DNA of 64,000 nt from JAKAAZ01 sp963817855 (GTDB lineage: Bacteria; Acidobacteriota; Terriglobia; Terriglobales; Acidobacteriaceae): assembly GCA_963817855.1 (NCBI GenBank), contig CAWFQA010000001.1:1674001-1738000 (forward strand), in the 5' to 3' direction. Each line of letters starts with the position of its first letter. The first letter of the stretch is position 1. Below, piece by piece: positions 9,921-19,161 of the stretch. A program made the translations under genes and the position numbers. The notes beneath the pieces are model-generated. The model had not been told where the DNA came from and did no database searches. It saw nothing but the letters and a program-made list of their open reading frames with translations.

Positions 9921-11280
9921 TCAAGGGAGTGTCGGGGTCAATACAATATCGAATGGGGCGGTAGACTGCTTTTGCAGCCAAATAACCAGGTCAGTACTTT
10001 CGAGCCGTCTGATGTGTCCGAGCCGGAAAGTCTTTCCGAGGGCTACGGATCTCCCATCGATCTTGAGTTGCGCTCCTTCGTCTCCCCAGTCTTTGATCAC
10101 GATCGCGGGATCGATAACGGGAGACTCCCCGCTGCCATCCAGGGTTACTCGTAGTGTTGCTGGGTTCTCACTCTTCGTTCTGGTCAACACATAAGCTCGT
10201 TGAGTTGGATCATATCCATCGTAATGGTAATCCGCACCTTTCACTTGCATTTTCGGCGGAAAAAGCCATGACTTCGCAAGCGGAAGTAGATCGGCGGGCG
10301 TCTTGGTTGTCAATCCATTCATCATTATCTTCGTTTCGGTATTTTCACCCTTTGAATAGGTTTTCCAAAGAAGGTGCGAGAGGGAGGTATGAGAGGCGCG
10401 GTCGTTGGCCACACAGGGTCTGCCACTGGAAGCAATTTGGGCTACAGGCCAGTGATTCCAGCATTCAAAATTGAAGTATGTATTCTCGCCATCGTAGATG
10501 TCAGCCGAGGCACCTTCTGACGACACAATCTGAAATGGCTTCCACTGTGACTTCAGGTTCACTATCTGGATATTGGGGTCCGGCGGTCCAGTGACTCCGG
10601 TCGGACCATTGGGCTTCATAAAGCTTCCCGGAGGTTTCGGCTGCCATGTATACGTCTTCACCACGCCTTGCATGTTTTCCAAGGTGATGGCGTCCCAATT
10701 TATATCGTCGTCCGGTTTGCTACCTGGTTGGTTAAGAACAATCGTTTCCTGCCATTCATGCGGTCGGGCCGTGTCCGTGGTATGCAAAACCTGCTTGCGG
10801 ACTGCTACACCATCTGGGTAAACAGTCCAATATTCGTCCGTCCAGTCGAACCATCCTGTTCGTGGATCTGGCCACGCACCCAAGTATTTCTCCACCTCGA
10901 CGAGGGCATAACGCCAGTGCACCACGACGCGAGCATCGTCGCTTTCAAGAATGTTGACGTGCGAATAGCGATTCTGCTTGTCGGACATGGGTTCGCAATC
11001 ACGCCCGAGCGGGCAGCCTTTACCCCACGTTTCCAAAAATTCATCGGTATACCATTTGTCGTTCTCCGTTACCCATGCAGGAACATAATCGGTGCCCTGC
11101 CAGAAGACCAGCCGAATTGGGGACTGGTCGAACCTGACTACGACATCTGAGTCGGCACCGACTCGTCGCAAGCGATCCCAACTGTCTTGGTAGTGCAACG
11201 AGGTGTAATAAGCTCCAAAAGTTCCAGCTCCAGTGGGTCCTGACGGCATCTTAGGCCAGGGGAGGACATCATTACTCGGG
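9921..11280 (-). CDS. C-terminal part of LamG protein split by frameshift; unknown domain
   Basis: Unrecognised domain of about 450 residues. The frame is open upstream of the internal ATG (11249) and reads SNDVLPWPKMPSGP, which joins smoothly to the LamG frame if one G of the GGGGG run at 11278-11282 (a C on the coding strand) is removed. The segment is rich in Trp and Tyr (GTDYVPAWVTENDKWYTDEFLETWG, given here as adjoining motifs GTDYVPAWVTEN and KWYTDEFLETWG) and lacks its own signal peptide or ribosome site, which supports reading it as the second half of a protein of about 700 residues. Its role is unknown; a carbohydrate-active function is likely only from context. Confidence 0.75.
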
Positions 11281-12042
11281 GGCCTTGATGGCCGCGTAGG
11301 TATTCGCGATTTCTTGCGGCGTTAGGTTTCGATCATATATCTCGACTTCATCCAGAATTCCGTCGAGCGAGTACCATATCGGATCATTGGGATGAATTGC
11401 CGCCTCAGGGAAGGGAATTGCCATTCGACGAACTCGTCCGATCAAAATATCTGTATCGGATGGTGTCAGTTCACCCTTGACTGCCATCTGTCCCACTTGG
11501 TTGCCATCCAAGTAAATCTTCAGCAGTCCATGGCCCTCGGTATTTTCGTAGGTCCCTGCGACATGTGCCCACTTTTTAAGGGGAAGCGCTACCTGTGAGG
11601 TGAGCACTTGCCATTGCCCATTTATCGATGCCTGCAGACCAATGTGGCCGAAGGCATCGATCCCAAAAAAGAACCCCTCCTGCAGCTCTTTCTCCTGATC
11701 CACTACCGGTACCCAGTTCCATGGATACGTATCCAAGGCAACCCAAGCCTCGACGGTGAACCCATGCTGGCTTACTCCTGACGCATCCGGGGAAGGGAAG
11801 GTCATGCCCGTCGTATAACCATCAAATCTCAGAGCGTCTCCGGATACCCCAGCCACGTACTTGTAGTAACCGTTGACGGTGGCCGCCACTCCTCGAACGC
11901 TGTCACGAGGCATGGCGTCCTCGCTACTAGCAAAGGACCAGTGGGCTACCGGCCCTTTTCCCTGTCCGTGTACCATTCTTCCAGAGAGACAGCAGACGAA
12001 GAAAACAATTGACGCTCGGCATATGCGAACTCGGTTGAGCAT
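11272..12042 (-). CDS. LamG/concanavalin A-like secreted protein, N-terminal part
   Basis: Signal peptide (residues 1-26, MLNRVRICRASIVFFVCCL...) followed by a LamG jelly-roll domain (about 30-250): FTVEAWVALD, KKWAHVAGTY, LKIYLDGNQVG and LDEVEIYDRNLTPQEI are standard LamG landmarks. ATG 12042 has GGAGAG at good spacing. The frame stops at 11272, right after the LamG domain, because of an apparent extra base in a run of five at 11278-11282; without it the protein continues into the downstream domain. LamG domains bind polysaccharide. The whole locus may be a real pseudogene or a sequencing artefact. Confidence 0.85.
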   Translation of the reverse strand: MLNRVRICRASIVFFVCCLSGRMVHGQGKGPVAHWSFASSEDAMPRDSVRGVAATVNGYYKYVAGVSGDALRFDGYTTGMTFPSPDASGVSQHGFTVEAWVALDTYPWNWVPVVDQEKELQEGFFFGIDAFGHIGLQASINGQWQVLTSQVALPLKKWAHVAGTYENTEGHGLLKIYLDGNQVGQMAVKGELTPSDTDILIGRVRRMAIPFPEAAIHPNDPIWYSLDGILDEVEIYDRNLTPQEIANTYAAIKAPE

Positions 12043-12189
12043 CGAAGGCTCTCCAGGACAACTTCATTGGTGAATTATGGCCCGATTGGACGAATTGCCA
12101 CTACAGAACACCAGCCGACAGAACGTATGTGGTTCACTAACGATGGACCGAACGGCGCTATGTCGACGGTAAAGTCTCGTAACTCGAGC

Positions 12190-15100
12190 CTAGAAGTAAA
12201 ACTTTAGTGCCACTTGCAACTGTCGCTCTGTGTTGGCGGTCGAAGACACGACGCCGAAATAGCCCGGCCCATCCGGCAGGTAATTGTCAGGTGCCGAGAA
12301 TACCGGAGTATTCGTGACATTGAATGCCTCGGCTCTGAATTCGAATCGCATCGTGTCCTTAACCGGGAAGGTTCGGAACAAGGAGAGGTCCAGATTTCTT
12401 CCCCAATCCGCATGCAGGCTATTGCGGCCCATTGTTCCAAAGGTTCCAGCGGGTGGATCGGCGAAGGCATTGACATTGATTGGATGCAACTTATCAAGTG
12501 GATACGCGGGAGTGCTCTGGTGAGGATTGCCTACTAAGTTGGCACGCTCAACACCATAAAAATTGTTGATGTTAGAGATCCCATTATCGTCCTGAACGTC
12601 ATAGCGGGGACCGCTATTCAGAGAGATGATCCCGTTCAGTTGCCATCCGCCAATTATGTAATCCAGGACGCCGTTGTTGGTATTGAATCTTTGTCCCTTT
12701 CCGAATGGCAGTGGAAAGATAAAGCTGGCAGTGAAAATCTGTGGGAGATCGTATCCAGCGGGTCCGCGATCAATATTCAAATCGTACGGATTTTGGATCT
12801 CGCATCCGGAGTCGTATCCGTCGCATCCGGTTGTTAGTGCTTTCGACCACGTATAGGCAATCGTGGACGCAATTCCGGAATGCAACTTAATCTGCGAGGA
12901 GACTTGCAACGAGTTATAGTCGGTGTGAGACAAGCTCTGCGTATAGGGTGTAGGCGGAATATAGGAGTACGGGGCATCTCCGCCTGGACTGGTGAGCGCG
13001 TTGGCCGTGATACTGGTCGCGATTCGTGCGTTTCGAGAGCCTACATAGTTTAGCGTTGCCACCACACCGGTCGTTAGCTGCCGTTGGAATCCCAAGTTCC
13101 ATTGATCTGAGTACCCGTTCTTGAGGTAAGGATCAGTATAAAAGTTGGTGTTCAACGGTGAAAATGGTGATGACGCTGGCCCAATAGGAGAGCTCCCGAA
13201 GTTGAAAGGATCTTGGGCTAATCCAGTGGGTGGCCCATAGAGGTTGAAGCCGCCTGGCGCACCGACAAATGCTACGTTCGGCCAAGTCTGCGTGTAGTTG
13301 GACTGGTTTTCGGTGACGGCGGCCCAATTATCATAAAATCTTCCATATCCGCCGTGCAGCACTGTTTTCTGTGTCACTAGATAGGCAAAGCCAATTCTTG
13401 GTTGAACATTATCGTAGTTATCATGAATAATCTTTCCGTTTTTCGCGATCGTAACATTCGGAGGCAGTGTTCCTCCAGGAATACATGGCGCTCCCTGCGT
13501 GGCCGAGCAAGCTGGGGCGGGCTTCTGCAGAATATATGTCCCATTTGCGAAATTAAAGTCGCCCGTAATGTCGCTGCCATTGGATGCCTTCCCTTGACGA
13601 GGATTGACAGTGATGTCATAACGGAGGCCCCAGTTGATTGTTAGTCTATCGGTCGGACGCCATTGATCCTGGAAATAGGTTCCGATGACCTTTCCGCCAT
13701 GGAGCAACGAGTACACATTGTCTACTTCGGCATAAGCCGGGACGCCGAGTACCAGGGAAGCCATGGAGTCGCCGGTATTCGAGTCAAGGTTGCCATCTTG
13801 TGTCTGTGTTTGGGAAAAGTCGTTCTCAGAGCCGTAGAATGGCTGTTCCCATCCATCAGTCGCCATGCTGGCGCCCATTCGGAAACTGTGCCGTCCGATG
13901 GTCTTGGAAAAATCGCCCCTATATTCCCAGATATTGGAGTAGTGCAGCTTGCCGACATAGTCGAATCCCGCGAGGTAGTTGTCAACTCCCACCGATGGAA
14001 CCTGGTTACCACCGAAGGCCGCATGATTGTAAAAGTAGTTTGCGAATCCAGATTTCTGATAAAAGTCGGACGGTGTGTTGCTGAAATATGGTGTGCGGTT
14101 ATTCTGCGCGGAAACGCGGCCGAATGTTAGCTGCAGAACGGAACTTGAGCCAAAAGTGTGAGTCCAGTTTACTGCGATGTTGTAATTGGAATCGTCCGTA
14201 TTCGCCACTACACCCGGATAACCGCCAGATCCGGTGATAGGTTCCCAAGCTTGAGTCCAGCGAGCGAATATCCGATCGTTCGCACCTAATTGCTTGTCTA
14301 GGCGTAGTGAAACTTGATCCTGGCGCGTTATGTTGGGGGTCGTATCGCGGCCATTGAATTGTGGATAGCCGGGTAAATTGACCGGGGCAGGGAAGAATGT
14401 CTGGGCATAATAGACCATTGTGGGGTTAAGCATTGAGGCCGGAATAATGTTGCACGGAGTGCCGGTCCCTTGCTGGATTCCATTCGCATTTGCTGGCAAC
14501 GGAGCTCCCGAAGCGTCACACATGAACGGCTGAAGAGTAAACCCCGTTGCATTCGGTGGCTCATTCGGATCTTGAGGGACTGAGCTGAACGGGTTGTAAA
14601 GCTGTGTGCCTTGACTGTCCAGATTGCTGAAGTCGCCGGCCAGTTGCGCGGGAGTCGGAGTCCGGAAAAAATTACTGGATGCAGAATTCTTACGATACCC
14701 CTCGTAGGAGCCGTAGAAGAATGTTCTGTTCCGGCCATTGTAGTGTGGCAAAAGCACCGGCCCACCGACGCTCGCACCAAACTGGTTTTGCTTAAGCGGA
14801 ATCTTCACCGGGTTGAAATAGTTTGCGGCATCCATTGCGTCGTTTCGTAGATATTCCCATGCGTCTCCGTGAAATTCGTTCGTCCCCGATTTTGTAACGA
14901 CGTTCACGATTCCACCCAGGACTTGCCCGAACTGAGCTTCGTCGTTATGGGATTGAACCTTAAACTCCTCGATGTCATCGAGGGTCGGTTGGACCGCGTA
15001 TGTGTCCCGGATTGAACCATAGTTGTTGATGCCATCCAGGAGATACATGTTGCTGCGGTTATTCTGTCCGTTGACGGAAGGAAGGACCACGGTGCCGATT

Positions 15101-15669
15101 GGATTTCCTATACCGCCGAATCCGGCGTTCCCTGTTACGTTGACGGGGCTGATTCCGGGCGCGAGCAAGAGTAGTTCTGTGAAATTGCGACCGTTCAGAG
15201 GGAGGTCATTGACTTCAGCTCGACCGATCACCATTCCAAGCTCGGACGTAGAACTCTCGATCTGAACAGAGTTCGCAGCGACGGTGACCGTGCTGTTGAC
15301 TGCTCCAACCCGCAGCGTGAAATTGATTGTGGCAGTTTGATTTACTGCGAGGTTGAAATCGGGCGTTTTCGCGGTTGAAAAGCCTTGCATCGAGATCGAG
15401 TCCGAATACGTTCCCGGACTGATATTTACCAATGAATAGGCTCCGGTCCCATTGGTCTTCGTTACCTGCTTGAACCCGGTCTGGGAATTTGTCAGGGTTA
15501 CTGTCGCGCCCGAAACTGCGGCGCCTGAAGCGTCTCGCACAGTGCCGTTGAGAGCGGCGGACGCAGTGCCGACTTGGGCTGACGTGTCCTCGGATATGGC
15601 TAAAAACATGGCCACAGTCAACATTGCTAAGCTGAGCATCCTCAGATAAGGCTTGACCCGGTCGTTCAT
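12190..15669 (-). CDS. TonB-dependent receptor, Oar-like
   Basis: Second outer-membrane receptor, 1159 residues. ATG 15669 is preferred over the upstream start because GGAGGG lies 5 bases ahead and a signal peptide follows (MNDRVKPYLRML, then a hydrophobic core ending at TSAQ). Carboxypeptidase-regulatory domain about 35-115 (GTVRDASGAAVSGATVTL), plug with LNGRNFTELLLLAPGI and NVVTKSGTNEFHGDAWEYLRN, and a barrel ending in Phe (VALKFYF). Its promoter carries a GntR operator, so it is probably the importer for the fucose- or galactose-containing glycan handled by the adjacent genes. No SusD-like partner is present. Confidence 0.93.
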   Translation of the reverse strand: MNDRVKPYLRMLSLAMLTVAMFLAISEDTSAQVGTASAALNGTVRDASGAAVSGATVTLTNSQTGFKQVTKTNGTGAYSLVNISPGTYSDSISMQGFSTAKTPDFNLAVNQTATINFTLRVGAVNSTVTVAANSVQIESSTSELGMVIGRAEVNDLPLNGRNFTELLLLAPGISPVNVTGNAGFGGIGNPIGTVVLPSVNGQNNRSNMYLLDGINNYGSIRDTYAVQPTLDDIEEFKVQSHNDEAQFGQVLGGIVNVVTKSGTNEFHGDAWEYLRNDAMDAANYFNPVKIPLKQNQFGASVGGPVLLPHYNGRNRTFFYGSYEGYRKNSASSNFFRTPTPAQLAGDFSNLDSQGTQLYNPFSSVPQDPNEPPNATGFTLQPFMCDASGAPLPANANGIQQGTGTPCNIIPASMLNPTMVYYAQTFFPAPVNLPGYPQFNGRDTTPNITRQDQVSLRLDKQLGANDRIFARWTQAWEPITGSGGYPGVVANTDDSNYNIAVNWTHTFGSSSVLQLTFGRVSAQNNRTPYFSNTPSDFYQKSGFANYFYNHAAFGGNQVPSVGVDNYLAGFDYVGKLHYSNIWEYRGDFSKTIGRHSFRMGASMATDGWEQPFYGSENDFSQTQTQDGNLDSNTGDSMASLVLGVPAYAEVDNVYSLLHGGKVIGTYFQDQWRPTDRLTINWGLRYDITVNPRQGKASNGSDITGDFNFANGTYILQKPAPACSATQGAPCIPGGTLPPNVTIAKNGKIIHDNYDNVQPRIGFAYLVTQKTVLHGGYGRFYDNWAAVTENQSNYTQTWPNVAFVGAPGGFNLYGPPTGLAQDPFNFGSSPIGPASSPFSPLNTNFYTDPYLKNGYSDQWNLGFQRQLTTGVVATLNYVGSRNARIATSITANALTSPGGDAPYSYIPPTPYTQSLSHTDYNSLQVSSQIKLHSGIASTIAYTWSKALTTGCDGYDSGCEIQNPYDLNIDRGPAGYDLPQIFTASFIFPLPFGKGQRFNTNNGVLDYIIGGWQLNGIISLNSGPRYDVQDDNGISNINNFYGVERANLVGNPHQSTPAYPLDKLHPINVNAFADPPAGTFGTMGRNSLHADWGRNLDLSLFRTFPVKDTMRFEFRAEAFNVTNTPVFSAPDNYLPDGPGYFGVVSSTANTERQLQVALKFYF

Positions 15670-15698
15670 AGGACCCTCCGGCCGATATGGTGCTAACA

Positions 15699-15752
15699 TG
15701 GACCAACCAATCGCACGGCGAGGATGCTAGCAAAGCCAAATACGGCTGTCAA
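15699..15752 (-). promoter_or_regulatory. Promoter plus GntR operator for TonB receptor gene
   Basis: On the minus strand TTGACA (15752-15747) and TAGCAT (15729-15724) are 17 bases apart. TGGTTGGTCCA (15709-15699) lies 14 bases beyond the -10 box and about 30 bases before the start codon. Confidence 0.65.
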
Positions 15753-15890
15753 GACGTTTCTGTATCCCCGGATTCAAGCGAACGATAAAATGAAATATCC
15801 CTGTAGAAACCGCCTGAAACGTGTGTCCACCCGGCATCGAGGCCTCCTTCTTCCGGTCTGACGTCACCCTATTAGGACAGTTGAACATCA

Positions 15891-15942
15891 TTGACCTGCA
15901 GGAAGTGATTTCATATAATTCGTATTCAATGTGGCTGGACCA
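15891..15942 (+). promoter_or_regulatory. Promoter plus GntR operator for Zn-dehydrogenase gene
   Basis: TTGACC (15891-15896) and TATAAT (15914-15919) with a 17-base spacer. TGGCTGGACCA (15932-15942) follows 12 bases after the -10 box and is identical, inverted, to the site at 24509-24519. Confidence 0.68.
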
Positions 15943-15952
15943 ATGTAGTTGA

Positions 15953-16951
15953 ATGACTGGACAAAATCAAATGAGACAGATCGTACTGGAAGCGCCGGGT
16001 AGGTTTGTTGAACGGGCGGGTTCAATCCCAACCATGACTGAGGGGCATGCCCTGGTGCGCATGGAGAAGGTAGGCGTTTGTGGAAGCGACTTTCACGCAT
16101 TTGCAGGGCGCCAGCCGATTTATACCTATCCTCGGATTATTGGTCATGAATTGTCCGGGGTGGTGGCCGATGTGCCGGCCAATGATTATGGAATCCAAGC
16201 TGGAGATCGCTGTGCCATTGAGCCCTACATGAGTTGCGGAAAGTGCAGGGCATGCGTCATGGGTCGAAACAATTGCTGCGAAAATATTCGCCTCTTTGGA
16301 ATCCACGTAGATGGAGGGATGCAGGAATATCTTGCTGTCCCCATCGAACTCTTGCATAGATCCGATCGCTTATCGCTCGATCAATTGGCATTGGTGGAGA
16401 CGCTGGGAATCGGCGCACACGCCGTGAAGCGGAGCGGCTTGCAAAGCGGCGAACAGGCAATCGTTGTAGGCACTGGGCCTATTGGAATTGCGGTGGCACA
16501 GTTTGCTTCTGCACTGGGTGCCCACGTTCACACCGTTGAGAGGAGTAATTGGCGCAGGGAGTTTGTAGAGCGTATGGGGTACACATCATCGGAATCTGCG
16601 GAAGGGCAACAGGCCGATGTCGTCTTCGACGCTACAGGAAATGCCGTTGCAATGGGCAACAGTCTAAATTATGTAGCCACGGGAGGCACTCTCGTTTATG
16701 TGGGGCTAACGCACGATCCAGTCTGCTTTGACGATGTGTTGTTTCACCGCAAGGAAGTGAAAGTCGTCGCCACCCGTAATAGCGTGGGGCAGTTCCCACA
16801 GATTATTCGACTCATTGAAGAAGGTTCGATCGACACTTCACACTGGATTACAGATCGCCTGCAACTCTCCGAAGTTGCTTCGCAATTTCACTCTCTTCCT
16901 ACCCGCCAGACGCTCGTCAAGGCGATTGTTGACGTCAACCAAGCCCAATAA
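15953..16951 (+). CDS. Zinc-dependent medium-chain dehydrogenase, probable L-galactonate/L-fuconate dehydrogenase
   Basis: NAD(P)-linked alcohol dehydrogenase of 332 residues (or 326 if the in-frame ATG at 15971 is used; neither has a clear ribosome site). Catalytic zinc ligands are suggested by VGVCGSDFH and GHELSG, structural zinc by CGKCRACVMGRNNC, and the Rossmann fold by GTGPIGIAVA. The combination of an aldo-keto reductase, a COG3618 lactonase and an MDR dehydrogenase matches the known Bacteroides L-galactose route (L-galactose to lactone to L-galactonate to tagaturonate), where the last step is done by this type of enzyme; L-fuconate is an alternative substrate. Shared operator sequence with the transporter operon supports a joint pathway. 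Convergent with the fucosidase gene. Confidence 0.82.
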   Translation: MTGQNQMRQIVLEAPGRFVERAGSIPTMTEGHALVRMEKVGVCGSDFHAFAGRQPIYTYPRIIGHELSGVVADVPANDYGIQAGDRCAIEPYMSCGKCRACVMGRNNCCENIRLFGIHVDGGMQEYLAVPIELLHRSDRLSLDQLALVETLGIGAHAVKRSGLQSGEQAIVVGTGPIGIAVAQFASALGAHVHTVERSNWRREFVERMGYTSSESAEGQQADVVFDATGNAVAMGNSLNYVATGGTLVYVGLTHDPVCFDDVLFHRKEVKVVATRNSVGQFPQIIRLIEEGSIDTSHWITDRLQLSEVASQFHSLPTRQTLVKAIVDVNQAQ

Positions 16952-17104
16952 TTCGCGCTCTGATTGGAATGTCTCTGTCCGCTCTCGGCATTCGGGTCCT
17001 CCAATCGATCGTAGTGAAGACCTTCACCATCTGTGATTCGTGAATCAAGGCAGCGCAGACGCGCGGCGACTCAGTCTGACGTTCTGCACGACTGTTGCCC
17101 AAGT

Positions 17105-18550
17105 TCAAAAAGGTCTCTTCAGGGTGATTTTGTAGACGAAAGCATCCCGGCAGGGCTTTGTCTTCGGTGTTGTGAGCACCAGCGCTTTTTTTGTGAACTC
17201 CCATTTGATGGGCTCGTCGCTGCCGAGCATCTTGATAGACTCAATCTCCGACGGATACAGGCCGGCCCAATCCTCACCGTCTGGCACCAAGCTAGTAATG
17301 GCGGCTCTGTCTCCGGGCCACGCAAGGATCGTTGCATATAAATATTCATTCTTGCAGGTGAAGCGAATATCCTGGGGTGTGTATTGCAGTGCATTGTCCT
17401 CATTGAAAGCGCCGCTTTTCGTTAGCTTTGTGGGGCCTTCAGCAGCGACAAGCCACGGGCTGGTATCGTAAATCGCCTCGCCGTTGACCCGTAGCCAGTC
17501 TCCAATGCCCCGCAATCGTTCTTTGGCCGGTTCAGGAATGGTGCCGTCTGGCTTCGGTCCTACGTTTAGCAGCAGAAATCCATTTTTGCTGACGCGATCC
17601 ACCAGGCCGGTTACAAGCTCATTGATGGACTTAAAGCCGATCGCTTTTACGTATCCCCAAGCGCTGCCCGCGTCTATGGTCGTGTCGGTAATCCATTCGG
17701 CATAGGTCATATTCAGCTCTTGCCCCAGCTCCAGGTCGTTTATGCCCACCCCAGGTGTGAGGTCGTGCCATTTATATGTAACGGTCACTTCCTTGCCCTT
17801 CGCTGCAGCATGGTTGAAGTAATAGGCCAGAAACTGCTTCTTATACCATTCCTGGATTAACTTCAAATCAAAGTCGAACCAGATAACGTCGGGACTATAG
17901 TGATCCACCACCTCAATCAGCTTTCCCCGCCACGTGTCCAGAAATTTCTTATCCGGCAATACTCCCGGCTCATGACTTTCGCCATAGAGTCCTGCATAGC
18001 GTGGATCGCCCACGTCGTATCGCTTGTCCCATGTCGGAAAGTAGAACCAATGTGCCCCATGGTGGAACGCCGTGAAGAATTTCATATCTTGTGCCTTGAT
18101 GGCCTTCTCGAGTTCGCCCACTACATCCCGTTTAGGCCCCATTTTTGCCGCGTTCCATTGTGAGTATTTCGTATTCCACATCGCAAAGCCGTCATGATGC
18201 TCGGCAACTGGACCGGCAAAGCGGGCACCCGCATTCTTAAACAAATCCGCCCACTCATCGGCATCAAAGTGAGTGCCGGTGAACATCGGGATAAAGTCCT
18301 TATATCCAAACTTCTCAAGGGGCCCATAGGTGGCTATCTGGTGCTTTGCGTCATCGGAGTTCGGTTTGGTGTACATGTTATGGGCATACCAAGTCCCATT
18401 CTTGCCAAAAGCGGGAACCGAGTAGATACCCCAATGCGTGTATATTCCGAATTTTCCGTTCCGCAGCCACTGAGGAACTGCGATATTCCGCAGCGAGTTC
18501 CACGAGGCCTCAAACGGTCCGCTGCCATTGACGGGATGACTCGGCCTTTT
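17105..18550 (-). CDS. Alpha-L-fucosidase GH29, main part after frameshift
   Basis: GH29 exo-glycosidase that would release L-fucose (or L-galactose) from glycan ends. Reading this frame upstream of the first ATG (18376) gives the family's N-terminal signature KFGIYTHWGIYSVPAFG, so the gene starts further upstream in another frame. Downstream marks: AEHHDGFAMW, and PDVIWFDFDL containing the nucleophile Asp. The C-terminal half (from about 17400) forms the usual beta-sandwich. A single-base loss in the T-run at 18547-18550 (A-run on the coding strand) best explains the break from the Tat leader; restoring one base gives a continuous protein of about 513 residues. Last gene of the beta-helix/mutarotase/fucosidase run. 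Confidence 0.88.
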   Translation of the reverse strand, partial: KRPSHPVNGSGPFEASWNSLRNIAVPQWLRNGKFGIYTHWGIYSVPAFGKNGTWYAHNMYTKPNSDDAKHQIATYGPLEKFGYKDFIPMFTGTHFDADEWADLFKNAGARFAGPVAEHHDGFAMWNTKYSQWNAAKMGPKRDVVGELEKAIKAQDMKFFTAFHHGAHWFYFPTWDKRYDVGDPRYAGLYGESHEPGVLPDKKFLDTWRGKLIEVVDHYSPDVIWFDFDLKLIQEWYKKQFLAYYFNHAAAKGKEVTVTYKWHDLTPGVGINDLELGQELNMTYAEWITDTTIDAGSAWGYVKAIGFKSINELVTGLVDRVSKNGFLLLNVGPKPDGTIPEPAKERLRGIGDWLRVNGEAIYDTSPWLVAAEGPTKLTKSGAFNEDNALQYTPQDIRFTCKNEYLYATILAWPGDRAAITSLVPDGEDWAGLYPSEIESIKMLGSDEPIKWEFTKKALVLTTPKTKPCRDAFVYKITLKRPF

Positions 18551-18645
18551 ACATCCGATGCGATTGCCAGCGGGTTAAGCAAAGAGCCTGCAGAAAGAGC
18601 GATACCGCCTTTGAATAGATCGCGTCTGTTGTACCTGTTAGTCAT
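18551..18645 (-). CDS. Tat signal peptide of GH29 fucosidase (frameshifted leader)
   Basis: ATG 18645 follows GAGGAAAAT and encodes MTNRYNRRDLFKGGIALSAG, a Tat signal with NRRDLF. The frame runs on to 18334 but is meaningless after about 18550, where the GH29 frame takes over. So the fucosidase is exported folded, via Tat. Confidence 0.8.
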
Positions 18646-18744
18646 ATTTTCCTCGTGATAAGAGCTTGCATTCTGGGATACAAGATCGGATTGCGTGGCG
18701 TAACTCATTTGAAGTCTCGGCCATGACCTCTGACGGTCATCAAC

Positions 18745-19158
18745 TTACGGGTTGTGGTATACCTCGCGCATCGCTGACCAGGAGGACTTGCCTGGCAAGG
18801 GGATCTGCATGGGATCTGTCGCCGCCAACCAATCTTGATTGCGGGGCTCGGCCGCCAGTTTTTCCATATCCTTCTTAAATGAGCGGCCCGTGTACTCGTA
18901 ATAGCCAAACAAGTAGTAGCGGTCATCATCGAGCTTTTCCAGGTAGATTGAGAAATTATGCAAGTGGTATTTAGCTAACAAGTCGCGCACGCCTTGATTC
19001 GAAGCGGCGTGCAAAGCTTCGTATGCACTGATTTGATCCGGTCTTATGCCGATTACCATGCCGATCCGTTGAGTTCGATTGGCGTGGGTGCGGCTTAGAA
19101 AAGCAATCGCCGGTAAAACCACTCCGGCTGTAATCAGAGCTAGTGAAAGTCGGTTCAT
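18745..19158 (-). CDS. Sugar mutarotase, RhaM/DUF718 family, with N-terminal signal or anchor
   Basis: Interconverts alpha and beta anomers of a 6-deoxyhexose (L-rhamnose in RhaM; L-fucose likely here). Of 137 residues, about 30-137 match the family: RIGMVIGIRPDQISAYEALHAA, then NFSIYLEKL, LFGYYEYTG, MEKLAAEP and VYHNP. (The first string is given as one motif of the family's start.) Residues 5-24 form a hydrophobic segment after MNR, which cytoplasmic RhaM lacks, so this copy appears to be exported or membrane-anchored. It sits 4 bases after the beta-helix gene and about 100 bases before the exported fucosidase, consistent with work in the periplasm on released sugar. Confidence 0.82.
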   Translation of the reverse strand: MNRLSLALITAGVVLPAIAFLSRTHANRTQRIGMVIGIRPDQISAYEALHAASNQGVRDLLAKYHLHNFSIYLEKLDDDRYYLFGYYEYTGRSFKKDMEKLAAEPRNQDWLAATDPMQIPLPGKSSWSAMREVYHNP

Positions 19159-19161
19159 GAA

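Noticed and set aside
12087..12097. Operator-like TGGACGAATTG before the LamG gene
   Set aside because: Only one arm matches, and no promoter pair is seen around it.
18334..18550. Arg/Ser-rich extension of the GH29 Tat leader frame
   Set aside because: After the frameshift the sequence is meaningless, while the GH29 signature lies in the adjacent frame.
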